NCBI RefSeq assembly: GCF_000785785.1
Contig: NZ_JRQN01000009.1
Coordinates: forward strand, 27,011-91,010
Length of the DNA stretch: 64,000 bases
Direction of reading: 5' to 3'
Source of the DNA: Streptococcus uberis
GTDB lineage: Bacteria; Bacillota; Bacilli; Lactobacillales; Streptococcaceae
Each line of letters opens with the position of its first letter. Positions within the stretch are counted from its first letter, which is position 1. Shown in pieces: positions 1 through 9,217 of the stretch. A model generated the notes under the pieces. That model had not been told where the DNA came from. It did not search any database and was given only the letters and a program-made list of their open reading frames with translations. Position numbers and translations under genes: made by a program.

Positions 1-726
1 TCTATTGCAACAGGTATGACTGTAGCAGATTTAGAGGAACAAGTTAAATTAATGCATCTCCAAAAACGTGTCGATGGGTTTATTGTTTTGTATTCTGAAC
101 AAGAAGACCCTGTAAGACGCTATCTAATGGCTAATCAGATTCCATTTGTTATTGTCGGGGCACCCGAAGGGTTTGAAAATAAAATAACCTATATAGATAA
201 CGATAACCAGTTGATGGCTAAATCGGCAGTCAATTATCTCTATGACAAAGGTCATAAAAAAATTCTTTTTATTACTGACGATTTATTGTCAGAAGTAGCA
301 TCAGAGAGATATATAGGGTATTTAAAAGGCTGCATGAAATTAGGATTAGATAATAAACCAATGTTATTGTTTGATCGTAAGGATCCTTTTTTAATTGAAA
401 ATATAATGGAGACTATCAAAGAGTTTCAGGCAAGTGCTTTAATTGTAATTGGTGATATATTATCTGTGCGTGTTACTCAGCTATTATCTTATTATAATTT
501 AAAGGTACCTGATGATATTTCTATTATCACCTTTAATAATTCTAGCTATGCAACATTGGTTCATCCTTACCTGACAACATTTGATATTAATGTTGAAAAT
601 TTAGGGATTGTTAGTTTTAAACAGTTAATGGAAATTATCAGTTCTAAACAATCAACACTCAGTCAAAAAATATTTGTTCCCTTTACACTTAAAGAGCGAG
701 AGAGTGTTCGAAATATTTCTAAATAA
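1..726 (+). CDS. malR: LacI-family repressor, C-terminal part (MalR-like), truncated by window edge
   Basis: The reading frame is open from base 1 (S-I-A-T-G precedes the first Met), so the gene starts outside the window and its N-terminal helix-turn-helix is missing here. What remains is a periplasmic-binding-protein-like ligand domain of about 240 residues, with LacI/GalR-family stretches such as GHKKILFITDD, VPDDISIITFNN and a C-terminal LKERESV typical of this fold. By context it should be the maltose/maltodextrin repressor: it lies directly upstream of malQ-glgP, whose promoter holds a near-palindromic LacI-type operator. The family is certain; the MalR assignment is inferred from the neighbours. 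Confidence 0.75.
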   Translation, partial: SIATGMTVADLEEQVKLMHLQKRVDGFIVLYSEQEDPVRRYLMANQIPFVIVGAPEGFENKITYIDNDNQLMAKSAVNYLYDKGHKKILFITDDLLSEVASERYIGYLKGCMKLGLDNKPMLLFDRKDPFLIENIMETIKEFQASALIVIGDILSVRVTQLLSYYNLKVPDDISIITFNNSSYATLVHPYLTTFDINVENLGIVSFKQLMEIISSKQSTLSQKIFVPFTLKERESVRNISK

Positions 727-764
727 GAAAAAGAAAGCATTTTTAAAGAATGTTTCTTTTTTAG
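727..764 (+). terminator. Probable terminator after malR
   Basis: An imperfect A/T-rich stem (AAGAAAGCATT pairing with AATGTTTCTT) follows the malR stop and runs into a T-run. It separates malR from the malQ promoter. Confidence 0.45.
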
Positions 765-765
765 G

Positions 766-794
766 TTGACTTACGCAAACGGTTGCGTTATAAT
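766..794 (+). promoter_or_regulatory. malQ-glgP promoter with MalR-like operator in the spacer
   Basis: A -35 box TTGACT (766-771) and a -10 box TATAAT (789-794) are separated by exactly 17 nt. The spacer holds ACGCAAACGGTTGCGT (773-788), a 16-bp near-palindrome with arms ACGCAA/TTGCGT, close to LacI-family operators and to MalR operators reported in streptococci. A repressor bound here would occlude RNA polymerase, so malQ-glgP should be induced by maltose or maltodextrin. Confidence 0.8.
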
Positions 795-826
795 TTCAAC
801 ATAGATATTTACTGTAAGGAGAAATT

Positions 827-2335
827 ATGAGCAAACGAGCAAGTGGCATTTTAATGCATATCAGTTCATTACCAGGAGAGTTTGGTATTGGGACATTTGG
901 TAAATCAGCTTACAACTTTGTAGATTTTTTACGAGAAAGCAAGCAATCTTATTGGCAAATTTTACCATTATCGATGACAAGTTTTGGTGATTCCCCATAT
1001 CAATCGTTCTCTGCAGTTGCTGGTAATACACATTTTATTGATTTTGATAGTTTAACAAAAGCTGGCTATCTAAAAAAAGCAGACTATGAAGACATTGATT
1101 TTGGATCTGATCCAGAAGTTGTTGATTATGCAGTGATTTTCAATAATCGACGTCCAATCTTGGAAATTGCCGTTAAGAATTTTATGACTAGTTCAAATGG
1201 TTTGAAGCAATTAGCAACATTTGAAGAAAGTGCAAGTTGGGTTAACGATTTTGCTGAATTTATGGCAATTAAGGAATATTTTGGCAACAAAGCATTACAG
1301 GAGTGGGATGATCTTGCAATCGTTAAACGTGAAGAAGCTGCACTAGATTATTACCGTGACAAACTAAAGGATAGTATAACTTATCATAAAGTGTGTCAAT
1401 TTTTCTTCTACCAACAATGGCTCGAACTAAAATTATATGCTAATACTAATGGCATCGAGATTATTGGTGATATGCCAATTTATGTGTCCGCTGATAGCGT
1501 TGAAGTTTGGACTATGCCAGAGCTTTTCAAAGTTGATTCTGACAAAAAACCATTATATATTGCTGGTGTACCAGCTGACGGATTTAGTGAAGATGGGCAG
1601 CTTTGGGGCAATCCAATTTATAATTGGGTGGAACATGAAAAAACGCATTTCGCTTGGTGGGTTTACCGTATTAAAGAAAGTATCAAACTTTATGATAAAG
1701 TTCGTATCGATCATTTCAAAGGTTTTTCTGATTTTTGGGAAATTCCTGGCGGTGACACTACGGCAAGAAATGGTCACTGGGAGTCTGCACCTGGTTTAGC
1801 TTTATTTGAAACTATTCGTGAAGAATTAGGTGACTTACCAATTATTGCAGAAAACTTAGGCTATATTGATGAGAGAGCTGAACACCTCCTCCAGTCCACA
1901 GGGTTTCCTGGCATGAAAATTTTGCAGTTTGGACTTTATGATGAAACCAGTCAAAGTTTTGATTTACCACATCACTATGATACTAACTGTATTGTTTACA
2001 CAGGAACTCATGACAATGAAGTCGTAAATGGTTGGTATGAGAATATGACAGTTAAGCAAGCACGATTTGCAGAAACTTATATTAATCGTAGTGAAGATGA
2101 GTCCATTACAGAAGCAATGCTTAGAACAATCTTTGCATCTATTGGGGATACAGCCATTTTATGTATGCAAGACTTACTTGATAAGGGTGCAAGCAGTCGT
2201 ATGAATATGCCAAATACAGTTGGTGGAAACTGGCAATGGCGTATGTTGGAAGAAGAATTAACAGATAACCATAAAAACTATTTGGTTCATCTCACTGAAC
2301 TCTATGGAAGAGCAAATAGAACAACAAAAAAATAA
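827..2335 (+). CDS. malQ: 4-alpha-glucanotransferase (amylomaltase, GH77)
   Basis: Cytosolic disproportionating enzyme that transfers alpha-1,4-glucan segments between maltodextrins, releasing glucose and making longer chains for the phosphorylase. At 502 aa it is full length for GH77. Catalytic landmarks are visible: KVRIDHFKGF with the nucleophile Asp near residue 293, IIAENLG with the acid/base Glu near 340, and TGTHDNE with the transition-state Asp near 394. The start has a good ribosome site (AAGGAG, 5 nt spacing). It is the first gene behind the MalR-type promoter, and glgP follows 16 nt later in the same operon. Confidence 0.95.
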   Translation: MSKRASGILMHISSLPGEFGIGTFGKSAYNFVDFLRESKQSYWQILPLSMTSFGDSPYQSFSAVAGNTHFIDFDSLTKAGYLKKADYEDIDFGSDPEVVDYAVIFNNRRPILEIAVKNFMTSSNGLKQLATFEESASWVNDFAEFMAIKEYFGNKALQEWDDLAIVKREEAALDYYRDKLKDSITYHKVCQFFFYQQWLELKLYANTNGIEIIGDMPIYVSADSVEVWTMPELFKVDSDKKPLYIAGVPADGFSEDGQLWGNPIYNWVEHEKTHFAWWVYRIKESIKLYDKVRIDHFKGFSDFWEIPGGDTTARNGHWESAPGLALFETIREELGDLPIIAENLGYIDERAEHLLQSTGFPGMKILQFGLYDETSQSFDLPHHYDTNCIVYTGTHDNEVVNGWYENMTVKQARFAETYINRSEDESITEAMLRTIFASIGDTAILCMQDLLDKGASSRMNMPNTVGGNWQWRMLEEELTDNHKNYLVHLTELYGRANRTTKK

Positions 2336-2351
2336 TTGAAACGAGGAAATC

Positions 2352-4619
2352 ATGAATACATTTACAAACTATGCGGAAACTCAATTAGGCAAATCACTTT
2401 CACAAGCAAGTAATCAAGAAATCTATGTCACTCTCTTAAATTTTGTTAAAGAAGAGGCAGATGGTAAAACAAAAAATACGGCTAAACGAAAAGTTTATTA
2501 CATTTCTGCAGAATTTTTAATTGGGAAGTTATTGTCAAATAACTTAATCAACCTTGGCATTTATCAAGACATCAAAGAAGAATTAGCAGCTGTCGGCAAA
2601 TCAATTGCTGAAATTGAAGATATAGAGTTAGAACCTTCTCTTGGAAATGGCGGATTAGGACGTTTAGCATCTTGTTTTATTGATTCCATTTCAAGTTTGG
2701 GAATTAATGGTGAGGGTGTCGGCTTAAATTATCACTGTGGATTATTTAAACAAGTTTTTAATCAAAATGAACAAGAAGCAGAGCCAAATTACTGGATTGA
2801 AAAGGATTCATGGTTAGTGCCAACTGATATTTCTTACGATGTTCCTTTTAAAAACTTTACTTTGAAATCACGCTTAGATCGTATTGATGTTCTTGGCTAT
2901 AAACGTGATACAAAAAATTACTTGAATTTGTTTGATATTGAAGGGATTGATTACGGACTTATTAAAGACGGCATTTCATTTGATAAGACTGAAATTGCTA
3001 AAAACTTAACCTTGTTCCTTTATCCAGATGATTCAGATAAAAATGGTGAGCTACTACGCATTTACCAACAGTACTTTATGGTATCAAATGCTGCGCAATT
3101 ACTAATTGATGAAGCGATTCAACGTGGTTCAAATCTTCTTGACTTGCCTGAATATGCTTACGTTCAAATTAATGATACCCATCCTTCAATGGTCATTCCT
3201 GAATTGATCCGACTATTGACTGAGAAATATGATATGACCTTTGAAGTTGCCGTTTCTATTGTGAAACAAATGGTCGGCTACACAAACCATACAATTTTAG
3301 CTGAAGCATTGGAAAAATGGCCATTAGATTATTTAAACGAAGTCGTTCCACATTTGGTTACTATCATTGAAAAATTAAACGATATGGTTGTTTCAGAAAA
3401 TAATGACCCATCTGTAGCAATTATCGACCAAGAAGGTCGTGTTCATATGGCACATATGGATATCCATTTTGCAACAAGTGTAAATGGTGTAGCAGCCTTA
3501 CATACGGAAATACTTAAATCGAGTGAGTTAAAAGCTTTCTATCAATTGTATCCAGAGAAGTTTAACAATAAAACAAATGGTATTACTTTCCGTCGTTGGT
3601 TAGAATTTGCTAACCAAGATTTAGCTGCCTATATTAAAGAACTAATTGGAGATGATTACCTCACTGATGCTGCAAAACTTGAAAAATTATTAGCCTTTGC
3701 TGATGATAAAGATGTTCATGCAAAATTAGCTGAGATCAAGTTTAATAACAAGTTAGCATTGAAACGTTACTTGAAAGAAAATAAAGGCATTGAATTAGAT
3801 GAAAATTCAATTATTGATACGCAAATTAAACGTTTCCATGAGTACAAACGTCAACAAATGAATGCCCTTTATGTTATCCATAAATATTTGGAAATCAAAA
3901 AAGGGAATTTACCAAAACGTAAAATCACTGTTATCTTTGGTGGTAAAGCTGCGCCAGCTTATGTTATTGCTCAAGATATTATTCATTTAATTTTATGTCT
4001 GTCAGAATTAATTAATAATGATCCAGAAGTTAGTCCATACTTAAATGTTCATTTGGTTGAAAACTATAATGTGACAGTTGCTGAACATTTAATTCCAGCA
4101 ACAGATATTTCAGAACAAATTTCTTTAGCTTCAAAAGAAGCTTCTGGAACTGGAAATATGAAATTTATGCTAAATGGTGCATTAACATTAGGAACAATGG
4201 ATGGCGCTAATGTAGAAATTGCTGAATTAGCTGGCATGGAAAACATCTATACCTTTGGTAAAGATTCTGATACAATTATCAATCTATATGCTGATGGTGG
4301 ATATGTTTCAAAAGCATACTATGATGCTCATCCACAAATTAAAGAAGCAGTAAACTTCATTATTAGTCCAGAAATGATGGTACTTGGTAATGCAGAAAGA
4401 TTAGCTCGTCTTTACAAAGAATTAGTTGTTAAAGACTGGTTTATGACCTTAATTGATTTAGTAGAGTATATTGAAGTCAAAGAAAAAATGCTTAATGATT
4501 ATGAAAATCAAGAACTTTGGATGACCAAAGTTGTGCATAACATTGCTAAGGCAGGCTTCTTCTCATCTGATAGAACAATTGAACAATACAATGTTGATAT
4601 TTGGCATTCAGAAAATTAA
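2352..4619 (+). CDS. glgP: Maltodextrin/glycogen phosphorylase
   Basis: PLP-dependent phosphorolysis of alpha-1,4-glucans to glucose-1-phosphate (GT35). The PLP-lysine signature [20 protein letters not shown] is intact, with the Schiff-base Lys near residue 604. The substrate-site motifs [19 protein letters not shown] and [14 protein letters not shown] are also present. At 755 aa it has the length of bacterial maltodextrin phosphorylases rather than the longer eukaryotic forms. It lies 16 nt behind malQ and so shares its promoter. With malQ it forms the cytosolic maltodextrin-degrading pair; it may be called malP in other annotations. Confidence 0.95.
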   Translation: MNTFTNYAETQLGKSLSQASNQEIYVTLLNFVKEEADGKTKNTAKRKVYYISAEFLIGKLLSNNLINLGIYQDIKEELAAVGKSIAEIEDIELEPSLGNGGLGRLASCFIDSISSLGINGEGVGLNYHCGLFKQVFNQNEQEAEPNYWIEKDSWLVPTDISYDVPFKNFTLKSRLDRIDVLGYKRDTKNYLNLFDIEGIDYGLIKDGISFDKTEIAKNLTLFLYPDDSDKNGELLRIYQQYFMVSNAAQLLIDEAIQRGSNLLDLPEYAYVQINDTHPSMVIPELIRLLTEKYDMTFEVAVSIVKQMVGYTNHTILAEALEKWPLDYLNEVVPHLVTIIEKLNDMVVSENNDPSVAIIDQEGRVHMAHMDIHFATSVNGVAALHTEILKSSELKAFYQLYPEKFNNKTNGITFRRWLEFANQDLAAYIKELIGDDYLTDAAKLEKLLAFADDKDVHAKLAEIKFNNKLALKRYLKENKGIELDENSIIDTQIKRFHEYKRQQMNALYVIHKYLEIKKGNLPKRKITVIFGGKAAPAYVIAQDIIHLILCLSELINNDPEVSPYLNVHLVENYNVTVAEHLIPATDISEQISLASKEASGTGNMKFMLNGALTLGTMDGANVEIAELAGMENIYTFGKDSDTIINLYADGGYVSKAYYDAHPQIKEAVNFIISPEMMVLGNAERLARLYKELVVKDWFMTLIDLVEYIEVKEKMLNDYENQELWMTKVVHNIAKAGFFSSDRTIEQYNVDIWHSEN

Positions 4620-4655
4620 AAAAAAAGCAACTAAGAAATTTTCTTAGTTGCTTTT
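4619..4655. terminator. Bidirectional terminator between glgP and the convergent small gene
   Basis: Perfect stem GCAACTAAGAAA / TTTCTTAGTTGC (4627-4651), with an A-run on the left and a T-run on the right. It can stop transcription of both convergent genes. Confidence 0.85.
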
Positions 4656-4659
4656 CATA

Positions 4660-4965
4660 TCAATGAATTAATAATTTGCGAATAATAATATCCTGATCGG
4701 TATAATTAGTTTGTAATATTGTAATAATCTCATCGTATAACTTTGCAATTTCGTGACGTTTTTTTGGCTGTTCATTGCCAATATAATGAAATTGGCACTC
4801 AATTGTAAGAAATAATTCATGGAATAAGGTATTAACGCGTTCCAATTTTGCTAAAAGATCCTGATCATTTTTAATAAAATCAGGAATTTCATTGTCTTGA
4901 TCTAATTGGGCATCCTCAACTGTTAATGGGTAAGTCCCATATTCTAAACATAATTCATAAGTCAT
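4660..4965 (-). CDS. Conserved hypothetical protein, 101 aa
   Basis: I do not recognise a family. The protein is acidic and predicted mostly helical, with no membrane segment or signal peptide; it starts MTYELCLEYGTYPLTVEDAQLD. The start is supported by AAGGAG about 6 nt upstream on the minus strand. It is convergent with glgP, shares a bidirectional terminator with it, and is divergent from trhO. A leader-like DAQLDQDNEIPDF stretch and two helices that could form a hairpin suggest a small cytosolic partner protein, but no function can be given. Confidence 0.7.
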   Translation of the reverse strand: MTYELCLEYGTYPLTVEDAQLDQDNEIPDFIKNDQDLLAKLERVNTLFHELFLTIECQFHYIGNEQPKKRHEIAKLYDEIITILQTNYTDQDIIIRKLLIH

Positions 4966-5073
4966 GAAAATCTCCTTTTTTGAAATGATATCTTCTCATT
5001 TTGTCATATATTGGAATTAAAGTCAAAATATTAGATGTTGATAAAATTGTGACATCATACACAAGCTAAAGTT

Positions 5074-5103
5074 TTGCATGCCTACATTATTTTTAGCTAT
5101 AAT
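5074..5103 (+). promoter_or_regulatory. trhO promoter
   Basis: TTGCAT (5074-5079), an 18-nt spacer and TATAAT (5098-5103), 32 nt upstream of the start codon. Confidence 0.7.
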
Positions 5104-5135
5104 AGACTATAAGTTTTTTTATTATAGGAGATATT

Positions 5136-6122
5136 ATGTCTGAAAAAATTAGAGTATTACTCTATTATAAATATGTTGCTATTGAAGATGCCCAAGAATA
5201 TGCTGCAAAACACCTTGAGTTTTGTAAATCAATTGGTCTAAAAGGACGTATTTTGATAGCTGATGAAGGTATCAACGGAACTGTTTCAGGGGATTATGAA
5301 ACCACTCAAAAATACATGGACTGGGTTCATGCAGATGACCGTTTTTCTGATTTGTGGTTCAAAGAAGATGAAGAAGATGCCCAAGCCTTCAAAAAAATGT
5401 TTGTTCGTTACAAGAAAGAAATCGTTCATCTTGGTTTAGAAGATGATAACTTTGATAGCGATATTAATCCTTTGGAAACGACAGGTGAATACTTGTCACC
5501 AAGTCAGTTCAAAGAGGCTTTGCTTGATGATAACACAGTTGTGTTAGATACGCGTAATGATTATGAGTATGATTTAGGACATTTCCGCGGAGCCATTCGC
5601 CCAGACATTCGTAATTTCCGTGAACTACCACAATGGGTTCGCGACAATAAAGAGAAATTCATGGAAAAACGCGTTGTTGTTTACTGTACTGGCGGCGTTC
5701 GTTGTGAGAAATTCTCGGGTTGGATGGTCCGTGAAGGATTTAAAGACGTTGGGCAATTACATGGTGGGATTGCTACTTACGGTAAAGATCCTGAGGTTCA
5801 AGGGGAATTGTGGGACGGTGCCATGTATGTCTTTGATGAACGGATTGCAGTGCCAATCAATCATGTCAATCCGACCATCATCGCAAAAGACTACTTTGAT
5901 GGGCAACCTTGTGAGCGTTACGTGAATTGTGCTAATCCATTTTGTAATGAACAAATTTTTGCCAGTGAAGCAAATGAAGCCAAATATGTTCGTGGTTGTT
6001 CACCAGAATGTCGTGCACATGAAAAGAATCGTTATGTTGCTGAAAACCAGCTTAGCCGTGAAGAATGGGCTAGTCGCTTAGAAGCAATCGGTGAGACATT
6101 ACCAGTAATGGAAACAGTTTAA
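5136..6122 (+). CDS. trhO: tRNA uridine(34) hydroxylase / rhodanese-domain protein (YceA family)
   Basis: Oxygen-dependent hydroxylation of U34 in tRNAs is the role known for TrhO/YceA. The 328-aa protein has the family layout: an N-terminal acylphosphatase-like region ([16 protein letters not shown]), a central rhodanese domain ([16 protein letters not shown]) with the active-site loop [11 protein letters not shown] (Cys near 184), and a C-terminal Cys-rich segment ([19 protein letters not shown]). It is monocistronic, with its own promoter and a terminator starting at its stop codon. The start has RBS TAGGAG. Confidence 0.92.
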   Translation: MSEKIRVLLYYKYVAIEDAQEYAAKHLEFCKSIGLKGRILIADEGINGTVSGDYETTQKYMDWVHADDRFSDLWFKEDEEDAQAFKKMFVRYKKEIVHLGLEDDNFDSDINPLETTGEYLSPSQFKEALLDDNTVVLDTRNDYEYDLGHFRGAIRPDIRNFRELPQWVRDNKEKFMEKRVVVYCTGGVRCEKFSGWMVREGFKDVGQLHGGIATYGKDPEVQGELWDGAMYVFDERIAVPINHVNPTIIAKDYFDGQPCERYVNCANPFCNEQIFASEANEAKYVRGCSPECRAHEKNRYVAENQLSREEWASRLEAIGETLPVMETV

Positions 6123-6147
6123 AAAATTCGGGAAACCGAATTTTTTT
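6121..6147 (+). terminator. trhO terminator
   Basis: Stem TTCGG-GAAA-CCGAA extended by A/T pairs and followed by seven T; it begins within the trhO stop codon. Confidence 0.85.
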
Positions 6148-6156
6148 ATTTTGCTG

Positions 6157-6165
6157 TGGTATAAT
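6157..6165 (+). promoter_or_regulatory. Extended -10 promoter of the transporter pair
   Basis: TGGTATAAT directly after the trhO terminator and 34 nt before the next start codon. No convincing -35 box. Confidence 0.6.
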
Positions 6166-6199
6166 AGAATTAATTTGTACAATTAGTAGAGGAGTAGGA

Positions 6200-7003
6200 A
6201 TGACCTATTTAAAAACGATTTTTCAGATTAATAAAATGGATTGTCCCAGCGATGAACAATTCGTTAGAATGGCATTATCTGATTTCTCAGCAATTACTGA
6301 TATTTCAGTTAATTTAGAGAAAAGACTGGTGGAGGTGACGCATCAGGAAAAACCAGAACACCTTCTACAAGCTATTAACAAACTCCATTTGGACGCACAG
6401 ATTATCAATAGTCAAAAAATAGAAGAGCCTCTGAATCTTGAAGCAAAACAAGTGATACAACGCTTTATTCTCTGGCAAGTCCTGATAATCAATCTGACAT
6501 TCTTCCTAATTGAAGAGTTAGCAGGTTATTTTTTCAATTCACTTGCTCTCTCAGCTGATGGCTTAGATATGTTAGCTGATAGTTTAGTCTATTCCTTAGC
6601 ATTGATGGCTGTAGCCAAATCAGTATCTCGGAAGAAACAAGTTTCTGCTATTGCAGGCTATCTACAACTTATGTTAGCTCTAATGGGTTTTGGCCAAGTG
6701 ATTTATCGAGTAATTAATCACCAGTATTTACCAAATGGGATGGGGATGATGACTATAGCAATAATGGCATTGGTAGCAAATATCCTTTCATTGTACTTAA
6801 TCTCCAAAGCAGATCATCAAGAAGTTCACATGAAAGCTACACAACTGTTTACATCAAATGATATCTTGATTAATGTAGGGGTTATTGTTTCTAGTGTTTT
6901 AATTGGCATTTTCCATTCGCCTATTCCGGATTTAATAATTGGTACTCTTATTTATAGTATTGTGATAAAAAGTGCCTACTCCATTATTCAGTTATCAAAA
7001 TAA
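6200..7003 (+). CDS. CDF-like cation transporter with N-terminal HMA-like domain
   Basis: Residues 1-75 look like a heavy-metal-associated domain whose metal loop is reduced to KMDCPSDE (one Cys instead of CxxC). Residues about 85-265 hold six predicted membrane helices of the cation diffusion facilitator type. The first metal-site helix reads SADGLDMLADS. The helix-5 site reads FTSNDILINVGVIVSS, without the usual His, so the zinc site is non-canonical. The family is reasonably sure; the substrate is unknown. The next gene follows 14 nt later with its own RBS, so they are probably co-transcribed. Confidence 0.75.
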   Translation: MTYLKTIFQINKMDCPSDEQFVRMALSDFSAITDISVNLEKRLVEVTHQEKPEHLLQAINKLHLDAQIINSQKIEEPLNLEAKQVIQRFILWQVLIINLTFFLIEELAGYFFNSLALSADGLDMLADSLVYSLALMAVAKSVSRKKQVSAIAGYLQLMLALMGFGQVIYRVINHQYLPNGMGMMTIAIMALVANILSLYLISKADHQEVHMKATQLFTSNDILINVGVIVSSVLIGIFHSPIPDLIIGTLIYSIVIKSAYSIIQLSK

Positions 7004-7017
7004 GGAGAAAGGTAAAA

Positions 7018-7928
7018 ATGAAGAATTTAAAAAAACCACCACTTTTAATGGCAGGTTTAGTATTAGGAATGCTTGCCCTAGGGAACCTTTTGGGGCATTA
7101 TAGTAATAGTTTAAAGTATGGTTTAGCTGGCTTTGCTTTATTTTCTATCTTATTTTAATAATTGGGATTGTGAGAAACCTGAAACAAACTAAAGTCGAAC
7201 TGCAGTCACCTATAATTGCTTCTGTTTTTCCTACATTTTTTATGGCTGGAATGTTATTTTCATCCTTTGTTATTTTAAATTGGCAAGTAATGGTAGCTCA
7301 GTTATTTTGGTGGCTCTTTTTTATTGGTAATTTGACGTTAATGGCTTACTATATTTGGACGTTTGTTATTAGATTTAAGTGGCAATCAGTTTTTCCATCA
7401 TGGACAGTTCTTTTTGTTGGGGTTGCGATGGCTGGCTTAACAGCACCTGCCAGTCACCAGTATCAGATTGGTCAACTGATCTTTTGGGTTTGTCTTGTTT
7501 TTACAGTTGCCATTTTTCCAGTTATCTCTAAGAAGGTTTATAAAATGGGACTACCTGAAGCAAATATGCCAAATATTTCGACCTTTTGTGCCCCACTTTC
7601 CCTTCTGTTAGCTGCATATTTAGTTACGTTTCCAACACCAAATCATAACATGGTTATTATCTTGACAGTTAGTTCCCAAATGGTTTACTTGTTTGTCTTG
7701 GTCCAACTACCAAAACTAATCAATCGACCTTTCAATCCAGGTTTCTCAGCCTTCACTTTTCCTTATGTTATCAGTGCGACCTCTTTAAAAATGTCTTTAG
7801 GATTTTTGGGGCTAGAAAATAGTTGGAAGTTACTCGTACATATTGAAGTAGCAGTCGCAACTGTCTTAGTTGTAACAGTTACTGCTTTATACATCAGATT
7901 TTTAGCAAAAAAAGAAGCTGTGGTTTAG
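7018..7928 (+). pseudogene. TehA/SLAC1-like (TDT) transporter, frameshifted
   Basis: The start at 7018 (RBS AAGGAGAAAGG) encodes MKNLKKPPLLMAGLVLGM but stops after 46 codons at 7156-7158. The frame beginning VRNLKQTKVELQSP continues from 7170 to 7928. Adding one T to the TTTT run at 7153-7156 joins them smoothly (LFLIIGIVRNLKQ) into about 303 residues with roughly ten membrane helices, as in the tellurite-resistance/dicarboxylate (TDT) family. This is therefore a one-base deletion in a homopolymer, either real or a sequencing error. A GTG-started product from 7170 would lack the first helix. Confidence 0.75.
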
Positions 7929-7943
7929 ACCATAGCTTCTTTT
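7907..7943. terminator. Bidirectional terminator between TDT gene and DUF3042 gene
   Basis: Stem GAAGCTGTGGT / ACCATAGCTTC with one wobble pair. An A-run precedes it and a T-run follows. The upstream gene's stop codon is in the loop. Confidence 0.8.
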
Positions 7944-7949
7944 AACATG

Positions 7950-8126
7950 TTAACGAGCTACGCGACGGCGAGCAGCTTTTTTACGGTTTTCCTCAATAAA
8001 TGCTTCTTTTTCTTCTTCAGGTTCAATAATAGTCTTTTTAACTGCAAATATTGCTCCTGCAACAGTTGCAACAGTTGCAAAGACGCCAGTTGCTAAACCT
8101 TTAGCGAATTGATATTTTTTAGCCAT
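7950..8126 (-). CDS. DUF3042 family small protein
   Basis: 58 residues starting MAKKYQFAKGLATGVFATVA: a single N-terminal hydrophobic segment (about 8-28), then a charged tail ending RKKAARRRVAR, the pattern of DUF3042 proteins in lactobacillales. I chose the start at 8126 because GGAGA lies about 7 nt upstream. An upstream in-frame ATG at 8144 would put that RBS inside the gene. Probably a small membrane-anchored protein; function unknown. It diverges from miaA. Confidence 0.8.
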   Translation of the reverse strand: MAKKYQFAKGLATGVFATVATVAGAIFAVKKTIIEPEEEKEAFIEENRKKAARRRVAR

Positions 8127-8174
8127 AGTTTTTCTCCATTTCATATACAGACATGATATGTCTTTTTGTACTTA

Positions 8175-8183
8175 TGTTATAAT
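8175..8183 (+). promoter_or_regulatory. Extended -10 promoter upstream of miaA
   Basis: TGTTATAAT, 62 nt before the miaA start; no clear -35 box. Confidence 0.55.
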
Positions 8184-8245
8184 ATATGGTAACGAAAAAA
8201 AGAATAAATATCAAGGAAAAGACGTTTTTGATATGAAAGAGTTAT

Positions 8246-9136
8246 ATGAAAAATAAAGAAAAAATAATAGTTGTCATTGGACCAACGGCAGTTGGGAAGA
8301 CGGCAATGGGAATTAATTTAGCAGAAAAGTTTAACGGTGAAATTATTTCTGGTGATAGTCAGCAGGTTTACAAAGGATTAGATATTGGTACCGCTAAAGC
8401 AAGCAAATCAGAAATGAGAGCCGTACCTCATCATTTAATTGACATCAAAGAAGTAACTGAAAGCTATTCGGCCTTTGATTTTGTAGAAGACGCAAAGGAA
8501 GCTATCAAAAATATTGAAGCAAAAGGAAAACTACCAATCATTGTCGGAGGAACCGGCTTATACATTCAAAGTTTGATTGAAGGCTATCATCTAGGTGGGC
8601 AGGTTAATCAAAGCGAGCTTTTGAACTATAGACAAGAATTAGAGTTATTATCTGATTTAGAACTTTTTCAGCTACTTGATGCTAAAGAGATTGTTATAGA
8701 GCAAGTAAATCGTCGACGTGCAATTCGTGCCTTAGAATTAGATAAGTTTGCTCTTGATTTGGAAAACAAAGAATTTCCTTACGATGTTTTACTCATTGGC
8801 TTAGATGATGAACGTTCTGTTATTTATGACCGGATTAACCAACGCGTCGATAAGATGGTCGAGTCTGGACTGTTAGAAGAAGCACAATGGTTATTTGAAA
8901 ATCATCCAAAAGCTCAAGCAAGTCGAGGAATTGGCTATAAAGAACTCTTTCCATATTTTCAGGGAGAACTGTCATTGGAAGCATGTCTTGACAAATTAAA
9001 GCAAAATACACGACGCTTTGCAAAGAGACAACTGACTTGGTTTAGAAATCGAATGCAAGTCACATTTTTTCAGATTAGTGATCCTGATTATCTTCCAAAG
9101 GTTGATCATTTTGTTAACCAATTTTTAGAAAAATAA
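8246..9136 (+). CDS. miaA: tRNA dimethylallyltransferase
   Basis: Adds the isopentenyl group to A37 of tRNAs reading UNN codons. The 296-aa protein opens with the P-loop [11 protein letters not shown] (residues about 11-21), followed by the family motifs [17 protein letters not shown] and [14 protein letters not shown] and, near the C-terminus, [10 protein letters not shown] and [14 protein letters not shown]. It is full length. It heads the miaA-hflX-hyp-rnz-SDR-recJ run. The start codon has only a weak upstream purine stretch (GAAAGAG). Confidence 0.95.
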   Translation: MKNKEKIIVVIGPTAVGKTAMGINLAEKFNGEIISGDSQQVYKGLDIGTAKASKSEMRAVPHHLIDIKEVTESYSAFDFVEDAKEAIKNIEAKGKLPIIVGGTGLYIQSLIEGYHLGGQVNQSELLNYRQELELLSDLELFQLLDAKEIVIEQVNRRRAIRALELDKFALDLENKEFPYDVLLIGLDDERSVIYDRINQRVDKMVESGLLEEAQWLFENHPKAQASRGIGYKELFPYFQGELSLEACLDKLKQNTRRFAKRQLTWFRNRMQVTFFQISDPDYLPKVDHFVNQFLEK

Positions 9137-9179
9137 TACGGATTCAAAGTGTGAAGCAAAGCGTATTATTGGAGAAATA

Positions 9180-9188
9180 TGGTATAAT
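9180..9188 (+). promoter_or_regulatory. Extended -10 promoter upstream of hflX
   Basis: TGGTATAAT lies in the miaA-hflX gap, 29 nt before the chosen hflX start. Confidence 0.55.
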
Positions 9189-9217
9189 AAAGCTTACGGA
9201 ATTTGGAGGCTAAACTT

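Noticed and set aside
773..788. CcpA cre site at malQ
   Set aside because: The motif has LacI-family symmetry but misses the cre consensus at the outer positions; MalR fits better.
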